64,000 nt of DNA from Mesorhizobium japonicum MAFF 303099 (GCF_000009625.1 NC_002678.2:5302001-5366000); one strand, 5' to 3'. Shown: positions 56,030-64,000, counted from the first letter of the stretch. Numbers and translations are program-made. The notes: generated from the sequence alone by a model not told the origin.

Positions 56030-57616
56030 ATGCCCGAATATCTGCATCCCGGCGTATATATCGAAGAGATCGAACGCGGTCCTCGTCCCATTGAGGGGGT
56101 ACCCACCAGCACTGCGGCGTTCCTTGGAGAGACGGAGCGCGGCCCGATTAAGCCGCGCCTTGTGACCAGCTACAAGGAGTATCAGCGCTGGTTCGGCGGC
56201 GTCTTCGGGCAAGACAAGTACCTGCCATATGCCATCAACGGCTTCTTTGAGAACGGCGGCAAGCGCGTCTTCGTCTCGCGCCTGGTCGGCGAGGCGGCGA
56301 CCACCGCGCAGCTGCAGATCGGAAGCTACGCTATCCGCGCCTCCGCTCCCGGAAGCTGGGGCAAGCGCGTATGGGTCAAGATCACTCCAAGTTCGACGAA
56401 AGACCAACACGGCTCCCCAATCGGTTTCCGTATCCAACTGGCGTATTGGACGGGCAACCCGCCAGCGCTGTTCGACCCGTTCACCGCAGAGGGCCGGCGC
56501 ACGATCCCGCAGCCTTCGCTCACCGAGGATTTCAACGACCTCGTGCTCGACGAAAACTCGCCTGACTATGTCGGCAAGCGGTTCCCCTTTATCGACCTCG
56601 GCAAGGGAGTGACCAACCAGGGCCCGGACAGTTCGGCGCTCGGGCTTCTGGTACGCAATGTCGGCACCGATCCGTTCGAACTGCCGCAGACGTCGACGAG
56701 CGCCGCACTGGCTGAGGGTGGCGACGACGACCCCGCCGCGTTGGGTACGCCGGACTATGTCGGCCTGCCGGGCGGAAGTCGCGTCGACCTCCAAGGCCTG
56801 AGCGCACTCGAGCTTGACCCGTATCGGGACGTCGCGCTCGTCTACGCGCCCGCGGTATCGACCGATATCGCGAACCAGATCATCATCCATTGTGAGAACA
56901 TGCGGTTTCGCTTCGCGGTGATCGACAGCGACAAGGGAATGAACGATCCCTCGGCTCTCAACCCCCGGAATATCCTGAATACCGATACCAACTACGCCGG
57001 CTACTACTATCCATGGATATGGATATCCGATCCGGCCACCGGCGCCCGCAAGCTGGTGCCACCGGGCGGCCACAGCCTCGGCGTTTTCGCCCGAACCGAC
57101 TCCGAGAGAGGCGTGTTCAAGGCGCCCGCTAACGAACTGCTGCGCGGCGCGCTCGATCTCGAAATCGACATCAATGACCAAACACAGGACGTGCTCAATC
57201 CTCAGAGCGTCAACGTCATCCGCCAATTCCCGGGCCGCGGCATCCGCATCTGGGGCGCGCGCACCATCACCTCGAACGCCCTCTGGAAATATGTCAGCGT
57301 GCGGCGCCTCTTCATTTTCCTGGAGCGATCGATTTACGAAGGAACTCAATGGGTTGTCTTTGAACCGAACGATCCGCGCCTGTGGGCGCGCGTCACCGAC
57401 ACCATCCGCCTGTTCCTGCGTACGCAATGGCGGCTGGGCGCGCTCTACGGGCGCACCGAGGAACAGGCCTTCTTCATCACCTGCAACGAGACTGTGATGT
57501 CCCAGGACGACATCCTGAACGGACGACTGATCTGCGAGATCGGCATCGCGCCGGTCCGCCCGGCCGAGTTCGTCATCTTCCGCATCTTCCAGAACACCGC
57601 TGAAGCACAGCGTTAG
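56030..57616 (+). CDS. Contractile tail sheath protein (Afp2-4-like)
   Basis: 528 aa. The N terminus PEYLHPGVYIEEIERGPRPIEG is the classic sheath start, followed by STAAFLGETERGP and SYKEYQRWFGG; the C-terminal half has NVIRQFPGRGIRIWGARTI, then YVSVRRLFIFLERSI and ICEIGIAPVRPAEFVIFRI, the conserved sheath handshake domain. It polymerises around the tube and contracts to drive it out. Only one sheath gene is visible, while Afp and PVC have three. Start has GGAG upstream. Confidence 0.97.
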   Translation: MPEYLHPGVYIEEIERGPRPIEGVPTSTAAFLGETERGPIKPRLVTSYKEYQRWFGGVFGQDKYLPYAINGFFENGGKRVFVSRLVGEAATTAQLQIGSYAIRASAPGSWGKRVWVKITPSSTKDQHGSPIGFRIQLAYWTGNPPALFDPFTAEGRRTIPQPSLTEDFNDLVLDENSPDYVGKRFPFIDLGKGVTNQGPDSSALGLLVRNVGTDPFELPQTSTSAALAEGGDDDPAALGTPDYVGLPGGSRVDLQGLSALELDPYRDVALVYAPAVSTDIANQIIIHCENMRFRFAVIDSDKGMNDPSALNPRNILNTDTNYAGYYYPWIWISDPATGARKLVPPGGHSLGVFARTDSERGVFKAPANELLRGALDLEIDINDQTQDVLNPQSVNVIRQFPGRGIRIWGARTITSNALWKYVSVRRLFIFLERSIYEGTQWVVFEPNDPRLWARVTDTIRLFLRTQWRLGALYGRTEEQAFFITCNETVMSQDDILNGRLICEIGIAPVRPAEFVIFRIFQNTAEAQR

Positions 57617-57627
57617 GAGAGCAGGTC

Positions 57628-58077
57628 ATGGCACCGCGCATCGATCCAATCCGAAATTTCCGCTTCCTGTTGGAGATCGACAATGTCACCAGGGCGGGGT
57701 TCAGCGAAGTCGCGATCGCCGAAACGACGATTGAGGCTGTGGACTATCGCGAGGGCACCGATCCGCCGCATATGCGCAAGCTTTCCGGGCTGACCAAGTA
57801 CGGAAGCATCACGCTCAAGGCCGGAATGACGACGGATGCCAATTCGCTCGAACTGTTCAAATGGCACAATGACGTTTCGGTCGGCCTTATCAGCGAACGC
57901 CGTCGCAACATCGCAATCAGCGTGCGCGACGAGAGCGGCAAGACGGAGCAGGCGCGCTTCGTGATCTCCGAAGCCTGGCCGATCAAATACGACCCAAGTG
58001 ACCTCAGCGGCAAGGGCAACGAGGTGATGATCGAACTGCTCGAACTCGCCAACGAAGGCATCGAGCGGGTGAAGTAG
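57628..58077 (+). CDS. Tail tube protein (gp19/Hcp-like), Afp1-like
   Basis: 149 aa T4-gp19-type tube protein: NFRFLLEIDNVTRAGFSEVAI at the N terminus, the LSGLTKYGSITLKAG turn, and AWPIKYDPSDLSGKGNEVMIELLELAN at the C terminus. It should form the hexameric inner tube and is probably the major one because it directly follows the sheath gene. Start has TAGGAGAG upstream. Confidence 0.95.
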   Translation: MAPRIDPIRNFRFLLEIDNVTRAGFSEVAIAETTIEAVDYREGTDPPHMRKLSGLTKYGSITLKAGMTTDANSLELFKWHNDVSVGLISERRRNIAISVRDESGKTEQARFVISEAWPIKYDPSDLSGKGNEVMIELLELANEGIERVK

Positions 58078-58086
58078 GAGGGTTTC

Positions 58087-58464
58087 GTGAACGCACATCC
58101 AGGCTTCCAGACCGAGATCGAGTTCGAACTGCCGAAGGGCTATGTGGACGGCGCCGGCACACTGCATCGCCAAGGTGTCATGCGGCTGGCAACGGCGGCG
58201 GATGAAATCCTGCCGCTGCGCGATCCACGTGTGCAGGAGAATGAGGCTTACCTGTCCGTCATCGTGTTGGCGCGGGTCATTGTCCGTCTCGGTTCGCTGA
58301 AAGACGTGCACCCGGGAGTGATCGAAGGTCTCTACGCCTCCGACCTCGCCTATTTGCAGCGGCTCTACGAGACGTTCAACTCTGCCGACGAGCCGTTGGA
58401 CAAAGCGGTCATCAACGGCGGCAGCAATGGAGTGAGGAGCATGGTCTCCCTGGGGGAAGCATGA
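58087..58464 (+). CDS. Tail assembly chaperone-like protein
   Basis: 125 aa. GTG start with GGAGGG just upstream. It contains EIEFELPKGYVDGAGTLHRQG and VIVLARVIVRLGSL; this pattern is found between tube genes in eCIS and contractile phages, where proteins of this size act as assembly chaperones or adaptors. The exact role is inferred from position. Its stop overlaps the next start (ATGA). Confidence 0.75.
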   Translation: MNAHPGFQTEIEFELPKGYVDGAGTLHRQGVMRLATAADEILPLRDPRVQENEAYLSVIVLARVIVRLGSLKDVHPGVIEGLYASDLAYLQRLYETFNSADEPLDKAVINGGSNGVRSMVSLGEA

Positions 58465-58640
58465 AGGCCTATCCCGTGAAGTCGCTGTACGAGGAAATGG
58501 CCTTTATTGCGCATCACTTTCATTGGTCCCACAGCGATCTGATGCAACTTGAGCACGGCGAACGAAGGCGGTGGTGTCGAGAAATCTCGGCCATCAACCG
58601 TCGCCTCGACGGAACGCCCGCCAACCCATTCGACGTCTGA
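58461..58640 (+). CDS. Small DUF6760-like eCIS protein (59 aa)
   Basis: A short but convincing gene: ATG overlapping the previous stop, 59 codons with a normal G+C bias and no stop until 58638. It reads MKAYPVKSLYEEMAFIAHH to NRRLDGTPANPFDV, with FHWSHSDLMQLEHGERRRW in the middle. Small proteins of this pattern, which I recall as DUF6760, occur between the two tube genes in related loci and resemble GpE-type tail assembly proteins. Likely needed in assembly, not proven. Confidence 0.8.
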   Translation: MKAYPVKSLYEEMAFIAHHFHWSHSDLMQLEHGERRRWCREISAINRRLDGTPANPFDV

Positions 58641-58649
58641 GGTTCACGT

Positions 58650-59075
58650 ATGAAGCGGCAAGATCCCCTTCGCGGTTTCCGGTTCCTGGTGGAGATCGAA
58701 GGCCTGACCAGCGCCGGATTCCTGCGGATCAAGGGCTTGCAGCGTGAGATCAAGCACGAGTCTTACCGCGAGGGCGGCGTCAATGAGTATGAGCACAAGC
58801 TGTTCTCGCAGGTATCCTACCCGTCGGTCGTGCTCGAGCGCGGCCTTGCGCACGAGGATCTCTGGCGGTGGGCGCTCGCGGCCTCGGAGGGCAACATCCA
58901 GCGCAAGACGGTGCGCATTCGGCTGCAGAGCGAAGCCGGCGAACCATCCTGGGCATGGCAGCTCGACTGGGCGATCCCGGTCAAGTGGGCTGCCTCGGAC
59001 CTCGATGCAAACTCTTCGCAGATAGTGGTGGAGAGTCTCGAACTCGCGCATCACGGATTGAGGAGAGCAGCATGA
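58650..59075 (+). CDS. Second tail tube protein, Afp5-like
   Basis: 141 aa of the gp19 tube family, with the start GFRFLVEIEGLTSAGFLRIKGL, HESYREGGVNEYEHKLF, and an end QIVVESLELAHHGL. In Afp the equivalent minor tube subunit joins tube and spike. It differs clearly from the first tube protein at 57628. The ATGA overlap couples it to the following gene. Confidence 0.93.
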   Translation: MKRQDPLRGFRFLVEIEGLTSAGFLRIKGLQREIKHESYREGGVNEYEHKLFSQVSYPSVVLERGLAHEDLWRWALAASEGNIQRKTVRIRLQSEAGEPSWAWQLDWAIPVKWAASDLDANSSQIVVESLELAHHGLRRAA

Positions 59076-60004
59076 AGCTGGCCAACCAGCCCCTCTTGCG
59101 ACTGCGCTCCCGTGTTGCTCGGCCCGCCACGAGGCAGAGGCGGCGATGGACGGCAATCACGCTGCGCTGGCGGTCGGCCGGGAGGCGACTGCCAAGGCCA
59201 AGCACGCGTCCGCCATCACCAAGCATATCGCACTACTGGGTGACGCAGTTCAATCTGCATTTCGGCGGTGCGCATCCGACAGTTGATCATCTACGCCCGG
59301 TGTCAGCCGCACCTATGCAAATGACCCGGTTGTATTGGTGTCGCACCACCGAGCGCACGCCAGGAACGACAACAACGGTCCGCCAAATTATCGATCGCGA
59401 AAGACGCCGGTTCACGGGTACTTCCGAGACGAATGTGGTGCTGCGCTTCAGTGCCATTCGTGGGAAACAGGTAGCTAGGACCTTCCCGGAGGTGAGCCGG
59501 GTGGTACCACGAACCCGGCTGCCGAAAACGCCGGGCGCCGGCATGTTGCAGGCGACGATTGAGTTAGCACACGAGCGCCGCCGTTTTAGGCTCAGCGAGC
59601 GCGGCGCGCTGTCTGCGGCGAGGCGTCTAGCGAGCCGGGCGGCTGCCGCGACAGTGCAGGTCCGGTGGGCTGGCGAGACGCCGCGCGGGTTAGCCAGCAT
59701 AAGGCCAAGGCGCCAAGCGCCGCCGCAGGCACCGGCATTGCACGCCGGGCGGGACCTGGTCTGGCGGATACAGGAACGGGATCGCGTGCTGGAGCCGGAC
59801 AAATTCGCCCCAGCACGCGCCGCGGCGACCCCAGCGAATGTTCAGACCATGGGCACCGCAATGGCCGCTGCCTTGCCAGCGCAGGCAGCCGCCTTGCAGC
59901 GTCAGCAGGCACTTGATCCGGCAATCGTCGAAAGGCTCACCGACGACGTAATCAATCGCGTGGAGCGGCGCCTTCGCATCGAACGCGAGCGAAGGGGATT
60001 GTGA
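59072..60004 (+). CDS. Afp6-like eCIS protein
   Basis: 310 aa, very Arg-rich. No domain is obvious except at the C terminus, where IVERLTDDVINRVERRLRIERER matches the helix that ends Afp6-type proteins. The middle (about 70-200) has several short strands such as SHYWVTQFNLHFGG. The first 60 residues look almost like out-of-frame high-GC sequence (runs of Arg and Pro), so a sequencing error or frameshift here cannot be excluded. Position between tube and LysM baseplate genes is that of afp6. Role unknown, perhaps tube-spike adaptor. Confidence 0.72.
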   Translation: MKLANQPLLRLRSRVARPATRQRRRWTAITLRWRSAGRRLPRPSTRPPSPSISHYWVTQFNLHFGGAHPTVDHLRPVSAAPMQMTRLYWCRTTERTPGTTTTVRQIIDRERRRFTGTSETNVVLRFSAIRGKQVARTFPEVSRVVPRTRLPKTPGAGMLQATIELAHERRRFRLSERGALSAARRLASRAAAATVQVRWAGETPRGLASIRPRRQAPPQAPALHAGRDLVWRIQERDRVLEPDKFAPARAAATPANVQTMGTAMAAALPAQAAALQRQQALDPAIVERLTDDVINRVERRLRIERERRGL

Positions 60005-60010
60005 GGCGCA

Positions 60011-60709
60011 ATGTCCAAGTCACAACTTGAGAAGGCTATCATCACCGTCCTCGACGGTGCCGACAAGGGCAAGGTCATAACCGTCCTTTTCAATCCAGCT
60101 GAATACAGTTTCGACCGGACCAACTCCTACAAGGCAACGGCCATACCTGGCCTCGGCTCACCAATCCTCCAGTTCGTCAATGGCGAATGCGACCAGCTCA
60201 GCATGGAGCTGTTTCTCGATGATTTCACCGATCCTGAGGGACCTACGTCGCTCAGGCAGAAGGAGCGCGACCCGGTCGCCAAGCGGTTGAAGGACATTTC
60301 CAAGCTACTCGAGATCGACCGTGATTTGCACGCTCCAGCGCCAGTGCGATTCAATTGGGGACCGATGGAGTTCTCCGCGGTCATCGAGAAGCTCGGCAGG
60401 AAGGTGACGAAGTTCCATTCCGACGGCGCCCCCGCGCGCGCCGCTCTCAATGTGACCTTCAAGGAATATCGGACGCTGCGCCAGCAGTTGGAGGCCCCGC
60501 GGCGGGAATCCTCTGACAAGACCAAGCGCCGCGTCGTGGTCGGCCGCGAGAGTCTCTGGTCGATCGCCGCCAAGGAATACGACGATCCCAACGAGTGGGT
60601 TCGCATCGCCGATGCCAACGACATCGACGACCCCCGCGAGATCAGGCCGGGAGACTGGCTGAGGCTGCCACCAATCGAGAATCCCGATGGAACTCGCGAC
60701 GCTTTCTAG
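60011..60709 (+). CDS. Baseplate LysM protein, Afp7-like (CIS tube domain)
   Basis: 232 aa. The N-terminal two thirds (VLFNPAEYSFDRTNSYK, CDQLSMELFLDDFTDPEG) are the contractile-injection-system tube protein domain; residues about 172-222 are a LysM (VVVGRESLWSIAAKEYDDPNEW, IRPGDWLRLPP). This is the gp53-like Afp7 protein that joins the tube or spike to the baseplate. It overlaps the next gene by 23 nt. Confidence 0.93.
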   Translation: MSKSQLEKAIITVLDGADKGKVITVLFNPAEYSFDRTNSYKATAIPGLGSPILQFVNGECDQLSMELFLDDFTDPEGPTSLRQKERDPVAKRLKDISKLLEIDRDLHAPAPVRFNWGPMEFSAVIEKLGRKVTKFHSDGAPARAALNVTFKEYRTLRQQLEAPRRESSDKTKRRVVVGRESLWSIAAKEYDDPNEWVRIADANDIDDPREIRPGDWLRLPPIENPDGTRDAF

Positions 60710-61799
60710 CAAATATGGCAACTTCTTCGCGCCAGCCTTCTCGATACGGCTGGGACGGGACGACCTGACTCGCGACCTGTTGGTCGCGGTCAGCCAGGTG
60801 GAAGTCGACCTGGTGCTTGGAGCGTCGGCACGGTTCACATTCACGCTGGTCAACTGTTACAGCGCCAAGGCGCACGCTTTTCTGACCGGACGCGACGCGC
60901 AAGTTCTTGAACTGCTCAAGTTCGGCGCGGAGGTCAGCATCGGGATGGGTTATGGCGACGCCAAAACGGTACCGGTGATCGCCACCGGGGTCGTCACCGA
61001 GATCACCACAAACTTTCCGGAGTCAGGCTCGCCGGAACTGACGATCTCCGGCTACGATCACGCCTTCCCGCTCACCATCGGCAAGAACGCTCGCACCTGG
61101 ACAAAGGCGCTCGACAGCGACGCAGCGCGTGAGATTGCGAGTTTTCATAATCTCAGCGCCAATATCGAGGCGACCAAGGAACGGCACCCGCAGATCGAGC
61201 AGAATCAGGAAAGCGATTTCGAGTTCCTAAAAAAGCTGGCCGACCGCAATCATTTCGAGTTGTTCGTCGACGAGAAGCGCAGGCTCCACTTCCGCAAACC
61301 CAACGACTCCGCTTCCGCTGTGGTCAGGCTGGTCTGGGGCGAAGGACTGATTTCCTTCAAGCCGGAGGCGAACCTTGCGGGCCAGATTGCCAAGGTCGAG
61401 GTCTATGGCTGGGATCCGAAGAAGAAGGAAAAGATTGTCGGCGTTGCCCGGGCCGGCGAGGAGTCTGGCAAGGACTCCAAGGGAAGGAGCGCCGGCGAAC
61501 GGTTGAAGGCCTTTATCAAGGATCCCGACAAGCAGCCGGTGCTGCGTCTGCGTCAGCCTGTCTTTACGCAGGCCGAGGCCGAAAAACGCGCCAGTGCCGC
61601 GCTCAACGAACGGGCCAAGGAATTCCTGAAGGGCGAGGCAGAGGCCATTGGACTCCCTGACATCCGCCCCGACCAGAACGTCCAGTTTGACAATCTCGGC
61701 GCGCCCTTCTCGAAGACCTACTACATCCAGCAGGCGACCCACAAAATCGACAGCAACGGCTACCGCACGCGCTTCAAGGTGAAGGAGACGGCGCTATGA
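60687..61799 (+). CDS. Spike hub protein, gp27/phage D-like part of Afp8
   Basis: 370 aa. It corresponds to the N-terminal half of a VgrG/Afp8 spike: FSIRLGRDDLTRDLLVAVSQVEVD, then NLSANIEATKERHPQIEQNQESDFEFLKKLADRNHFELFV written here in parts, and TYYIQQATHKIDSNGYRTRF at the end, as in phage late control D proteins. It forms the trimeric hub at the tube tip. The gp5-like half is a separate gene just downstream (4-nt overlap). Confidence 0.93.
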   Translation: MELATLSSKYGNFFAPAFSIRLGRDDLTRDLLVAVSQVEVDLVLGASARFTFTLVNCYSAKAHAFLTGRDAQVLELLKFGAEVSIGMGYGDAKTVPVIATGVVTEITTNFPESGSPELTISGYDHAFPLTIGKNARTWTKALDSDAAREIASFHNLSANIEATKERHPQIEQNQESDFEFLKKLADRNHFELFVDEKRRLHFRKPNDSASAVVRLVWGEGLISFKPEANLAGQIAKVEVYGWDPKKKEKIVGVARAGEESGKDSKGRSAGERLKAFIKDPDKQPVLRLRQPVFTQAEAEKRASAALNERAKEFLKGEAEAIGLPDIRPDQNVQFDNLGAPFSKTYYIQQATHKIDSNGYRTRFKVKETAL

Positions 61800-62437
61800 A
61801 CATGATGGCTGTCGCGCCTTCGCGCGAGACCGAGCTCGAGTCCGGCGGCGTCGTGAAGGGCGTCGCGATCGCACTGGTGACGCACAACAACGATCCCGAA
61901 AATCTCTGCCGCGTAAAGGTCCGCTATCCGTGGCATGAAAAGCCGACCGAAAGCTACTGGGCGCGGCTCGCTATGCCGATGGCCGGTGATCAGCGCGGCC
62001 TTGTACTGATCCCGGAAGTCGGCGACGAGGTCGTTGTCGGTTTTGAGCGCGAGGACTTGCGTTTCCCATACGTGCTGGGCGCGCTGTGGAACGGCAAGGA
62101 CAAGCCACCGCACGCCAACAGCGACGGCAAGAACGACAAGCGGACTCTGCAATCGCGCAAGAAACACTATCTCCTGTTCGACGACGGCTCACGCGGCGTC
62201 GTCGAACTGGCCCACGAGAAGGGCCGCAAGGTGGTGTTCGACGACGACGGCATCGCCCTGCAGGACGAAAATGGCAACTCGATCAGGATCGATAGCCGCA
62301 GCGGCGCAGTGTCGATCGAAGCCAAGGGCAATCTCAGCATCAAGGCAGCCGCCATCACCATCGAGTCGAACGGCACGCTCGACCTGAAGGCGGTCGCCAC
62401 ATTGAGCGTGCGTGGCGCGCTCGTGAACATCAACTGA
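61796..62437 (+). CDS. Spike protein, gp5/baseplate V-like part of Afp8
   Basis: 213 aa. An OB-fold domain covers residues about 20-115 (VVKGVAIALVTHNNDPENLCR, RLAMPMAGDQRGLVLIPEVG), followed by a beta-helix needle of alternating short strands (DENGNSIRIDSRSGAVSIEA, KGNLSIKAAAITIESNG). No lysozyme domain is present. Together with the hub it forms the spike, tipped by the PAAR protein encoded next. Confidence 0.93.
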   Translation: MNMMAVAPSRETELESGGVVKGVAIALVTHNNDPENLCRVKVRYPWHEKPTESYWARLAMPMAGDQRGLVLIPEVGDEVVVGFEREDLRFPYVLGALWNGKDKPPHANSDGKNDKRTLQSRKKHYLLFDDGSRGVVELAHEKGRKVVFDDDGIALQDENGNSIRIDSRSGAVSIEAKGNLSIKAAAITIESNGTLDLKAVATLSVRGALVNIN

Positions 62438-62450
62438 GGCGAAGCATGAG

Positions 62451-62747
62451 ATGGGACAGCCAGCAGCACGGCTAGGCGATCCGACCAGCCACGGCACACC
62501 GCTGGGGCCGGGTCCCGGCTGCCCAACCGTGCTGATCGCCGGCATGCCGGCCTGGCGCGCCGGATCCGACACGCATGCCTGCCCTCTGGTCGACGTGCTG
62601 AAGCCGCATGTCGGTGGCGTGGTTGCGGTAGGCAGCATGACAGTCAAGATCGGCGGCCTGGCGGCGGCGCGACAGGGCGACATGATTGTCGAGGCGGGTG
62701 CGCCGAACCCGATCGCTGTCGGGGCCCCGACGGTGATGATTGGGTAG
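62451..62747 (+). CDS. PAAR-domain spike tip protein (Afp10-like)
   Basis: 98 aa, with three PAAR repeats: AARLGDPTSHGTPL, the GCPTVLIAGMPAWRAGSDTHACPL stretch in two parts, and VKIGGLAAARQGDMIVEAG. The His and Cys (HGT, THACP) are placed to bind a metal at the apex. It sharpens the spike. Here it comes before the gp25 gene, the reverse of the afp9-afp10 order. Confidence 0.94.
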   Translation: MGQPAARLGDPTSHGTPLGPGPGCPTVLIAGMPAWRAGSDTHACPLVDVLKPHVGGVVAVGSMTVKIGGLAAARQGDMIVEAGAPNPIAVGAPTVMIG

Positions 62748-62757
62748 GGGAGTGGCG

Positions 62758-63168
62758 ATGGAGGAGCGCAAGGATTTCCTTGGCAGGGGCTGGGCGATGC
62801 CGGTGGACATCGATCCGCGTACCGGACTGGTGGCGGCGGCAGCCTTTGAAGAGGATATCAGGCAGTCGATCCGGATCATCCTCGAGACGGCACCGGGCGA
62901 GCGGGTGATGCGGCCGAATTTCGGCTGCGGCATCCACGAACTTGTGTTCACAGCGGTCGACAGCACGGCGCTGCAGCGGATCCGCTCCGAGGTGGAGGCC
63001 GCGCTGCGCCGCTACGAGGCGCGCGTCGAGGTCCTGGAGGTTACTGCCGACGAGGATGCCACAACTGAAGGCAAGCTGTTGGTCGAGGTCGAATACCGGG
63101 TCCGTCGCACCAATCAGATCGGCAATCTGGTCTTTCCATTTTATTTCCGCGAGGGCGGCCGGCCATGA
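62758..63168 (+). CDS. Baseplate wedge protein, GPW/gp25-like (Afp9)
   Basis: 136 aa of the gp25 family: EDIRQSIRIILETAPGERVMRP and NFGCGIHELVF are the conserved core that contacts the sheath and baseplate, and VEVEYRVRRTNQIGNLVFPF ends the fold. ATG at 62758 with AGGGGAG upstream; GTG at 62752 is an alternative. Its stop overlaps the next start (ATGA). Confidence 0.95.
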   Translation: MEERKDFLGRGWAMPVDIDPRTGLVAAAAFEEDIRQSIRIILETAPGERVMRPNFGCGIHELVFTAVDSTALQRIRSEVEAALRRYEARVEVLEVTADEDATTEGKLLVEVEYRVRRTNQIGNLVFPFYFREGGRP

Positions 63169-64000
63169 GATTTCCTTCCGCGCCCAAGCTGGAGCCCAGA
63201 CGAGCCGCGGATTTCGAGGACGAACTGCTGCGCCGCGCACGGAGTTGGATCCCCAACTGGAATCCGCAGGAGGGCGACAACGACTTTGGCATGGCGCTTC
63301 TGAAGATCGCCGCACGTTTCAGCTCAGAGGTCGCCGAGCGGCTCGACGGCGCGGGCGACAAGATGGCGCGCGGCTTTTTCGACTGGCTTGGCCGGCGCGG
63401 CGAGGCGGCGCGGCCGGCGCGCATGCCGGTGGTGTTCAAGCTTGCCGAGACGGCGCGCGAGGAGGTCATGGCCCTCCATCCCGTCCGCATGCAAGTCGAC
63501 GTCGAGGATGCCACGGTGACATTCGAGACGGAGACCGATCTACGGGTGGCGCCGGGGACGCTCGAGGCGGTGGTCGGCGTCGATCCGGTCAATGATGAGT
63601 TCTTCTTGCCACCGCCAGGGCTGACCAGCCTGGAGCCCCTGGAGCCGTCGCCGACCCGGTGGCTGATCAAGAATTTCGCGGCACCGAGGACCTCTGAGCT
63701 GCAGTTCGATCCAGGTCTTGGTTTGGACGAGGATATGCTGGTCGAGATCGCTGGCTCCCAGTATCGTATTTCCAACCCGCGTGGCGACCTGGCGACGATC
63801 CAGCCCGCGGTGCCTCCTGGCGACGGGTTTGCGAGCGGCACGCCGGTCGGGAAGGTGGAGGCGTTCCGACCCTTTGACGGAGCCCGCAACCAGCAGGATC
63901 ATATCCTTTATCTCGGGCATGCCGAACTGCTGAACGTTGAGGCCGAGGCGAACATTGAGGTCAGCGGGCTCGCGGCCTTGGAAGACGGCGTCGCCTGGGA
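63165..64000 (+). CDS. Baseplate J/gp47-like protein (Afp11-like), 3' end outside window
   Basis: An open frame with no stop from ATG 63165 to the last base (278 codons visible). The start overlaps the gp25 stop. It reads MRFPSAPKLEPRRAADFEDEL, then NWNPQEGDNDFGMALLKIAA and VAERLDGAGDKMARGFFDWLG, typical of the N terminus of long eCIS baseplate assembly proteins of the gp47/J family, which are often above 800 aa. It should form the wedge ring with gp25 and Afp12. The C-terminal domain cannot be judged. Confidence 0.9.
   Translation, partial: MRFPSAPKLEPRRAADFEDELLRRARSWIPNWNPQEGDNDFGMALLKIAARFSSEVAERLDGAGDKMARGFFDWLGRRGEAARPARMPVVFKLAETAREEVMALHPVRMQVDVEDATVTFETETDLRVAPGTLEAVVGVDPVNDEFFLPPPGLTSLEPLEPSPTRWLIKNFAAPRTSELQFDPGLGLDEDMLVEIAGSQYRISNPRGDLATIQPAVPPGDGFASGTPVGKVEAFRPFDGARNQQDHILYLGHAELLNVEAEANIEVSGLAALEDGVAW

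Noticed and set aside
50156..64000. Interpretation as a prophage
   Set aside because: No capsid, portal, terminase, lysis or integrase genes; presence of the eCIS-type AAA+ ATPase and DUF4255 cap protein.
50156..64000. Interpretation as a type VI secretion system
   Set aside because: No TssJ, TssL, TssM or ClpV-type genes; sheath and gp27/gp5 split follow the eCIS/phage pattern.
49119..64000. Direct repeat of the tRNA-His 3' end marking a right attachment site
   Set aside because: I did not find a second copy in the window; the right border is probably outside.

Overview
The window is high-GC DNA from a member of the Rhizobiales, most likely Mesorhizobium. I infer this from protein resemblance, from an alphaproteobacterial-type tRNA-His (A73, no encoded G-1), and from gene neighbourhoods that match, from memory, a Sinorhizobium meliloti chromosomal block: polyamine ABC transporter, acetoacetyl-CoA synthetase, CbrA/PdhS kinase, phasin. 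About 49 kb looks like core chromosome. The last 15 kb looks like an accessory island next to tRNA-His.

Layout. 1-6.4 kb: truncated membrane protein, secreted DUF882 peptidase-like protein, Tat-exported multicopper oxidase, SAF-domain oxidoreductase, proC. 6.4-16 kb: an exopolysaccharide/capsule cluster (O-antigen-ligase/ExoQ-like protein, GT2, GT4, WecG/TagA-type and DUF6492-like transferases, Wzx-like flippase, Wzz/GumC-like co-polymerase with a proline-rich tail). 16-20 kb: folD, a GlxA-type AraC regulator, a secreted vWA protein. 20-24 kb: zwf-pgl-edd (Entner-Doudoroff). 24-31 kb: SDR, SH3 protein, a PuuB/PuuA-like pair, HAD hydrolase, stand-alone receiver. 31-34 kb: aceA facing a RamB/ScfR-type regulator. 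34-40 kb: DMT exporter and potFGHI. 40-49 kb: AsmA protein, acetoacetyl-CoA synthetase, a candidate structured sRNA, a very long CbrA/PdhS-like kinase, phasin, and a three-hairpin RNA whose loops each carry CCTCCTCCC.

The standout region starts after tRNA-His (49,042-49,118). After about 1 kb of gene-poor DNA comes a co-directional, tightly overlapping cluster: LuxR-type regulator, AAA+ ATPase, DUF4255/Afp16-like protein, beta-sandwich protein, 20-cysteine protein, single sheath, two tube proteins, small assembly proteins, Afp6-, Afp7- and Afp8-like proteins (the last split in two), PAAR, gp25 and a gp47/J-like protein cut by the window end. This is an extracellular contractile injection system (eCIS, Afp/PVC-like). 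The tape measure, remaining baseplate, fibres and effectors must lie beyond the right edge.

Two themes recur. One is carbon storage and overflow metabolism: glyoxylate shunt, acetoacetate activation and phasin, with a predicted operator over the phasin promoter and RNA candidates beside both PHB-related genes. The other is the cell surface: exopolysaccharide, SH3/DUF882 envelope proteins, and the eCIS.
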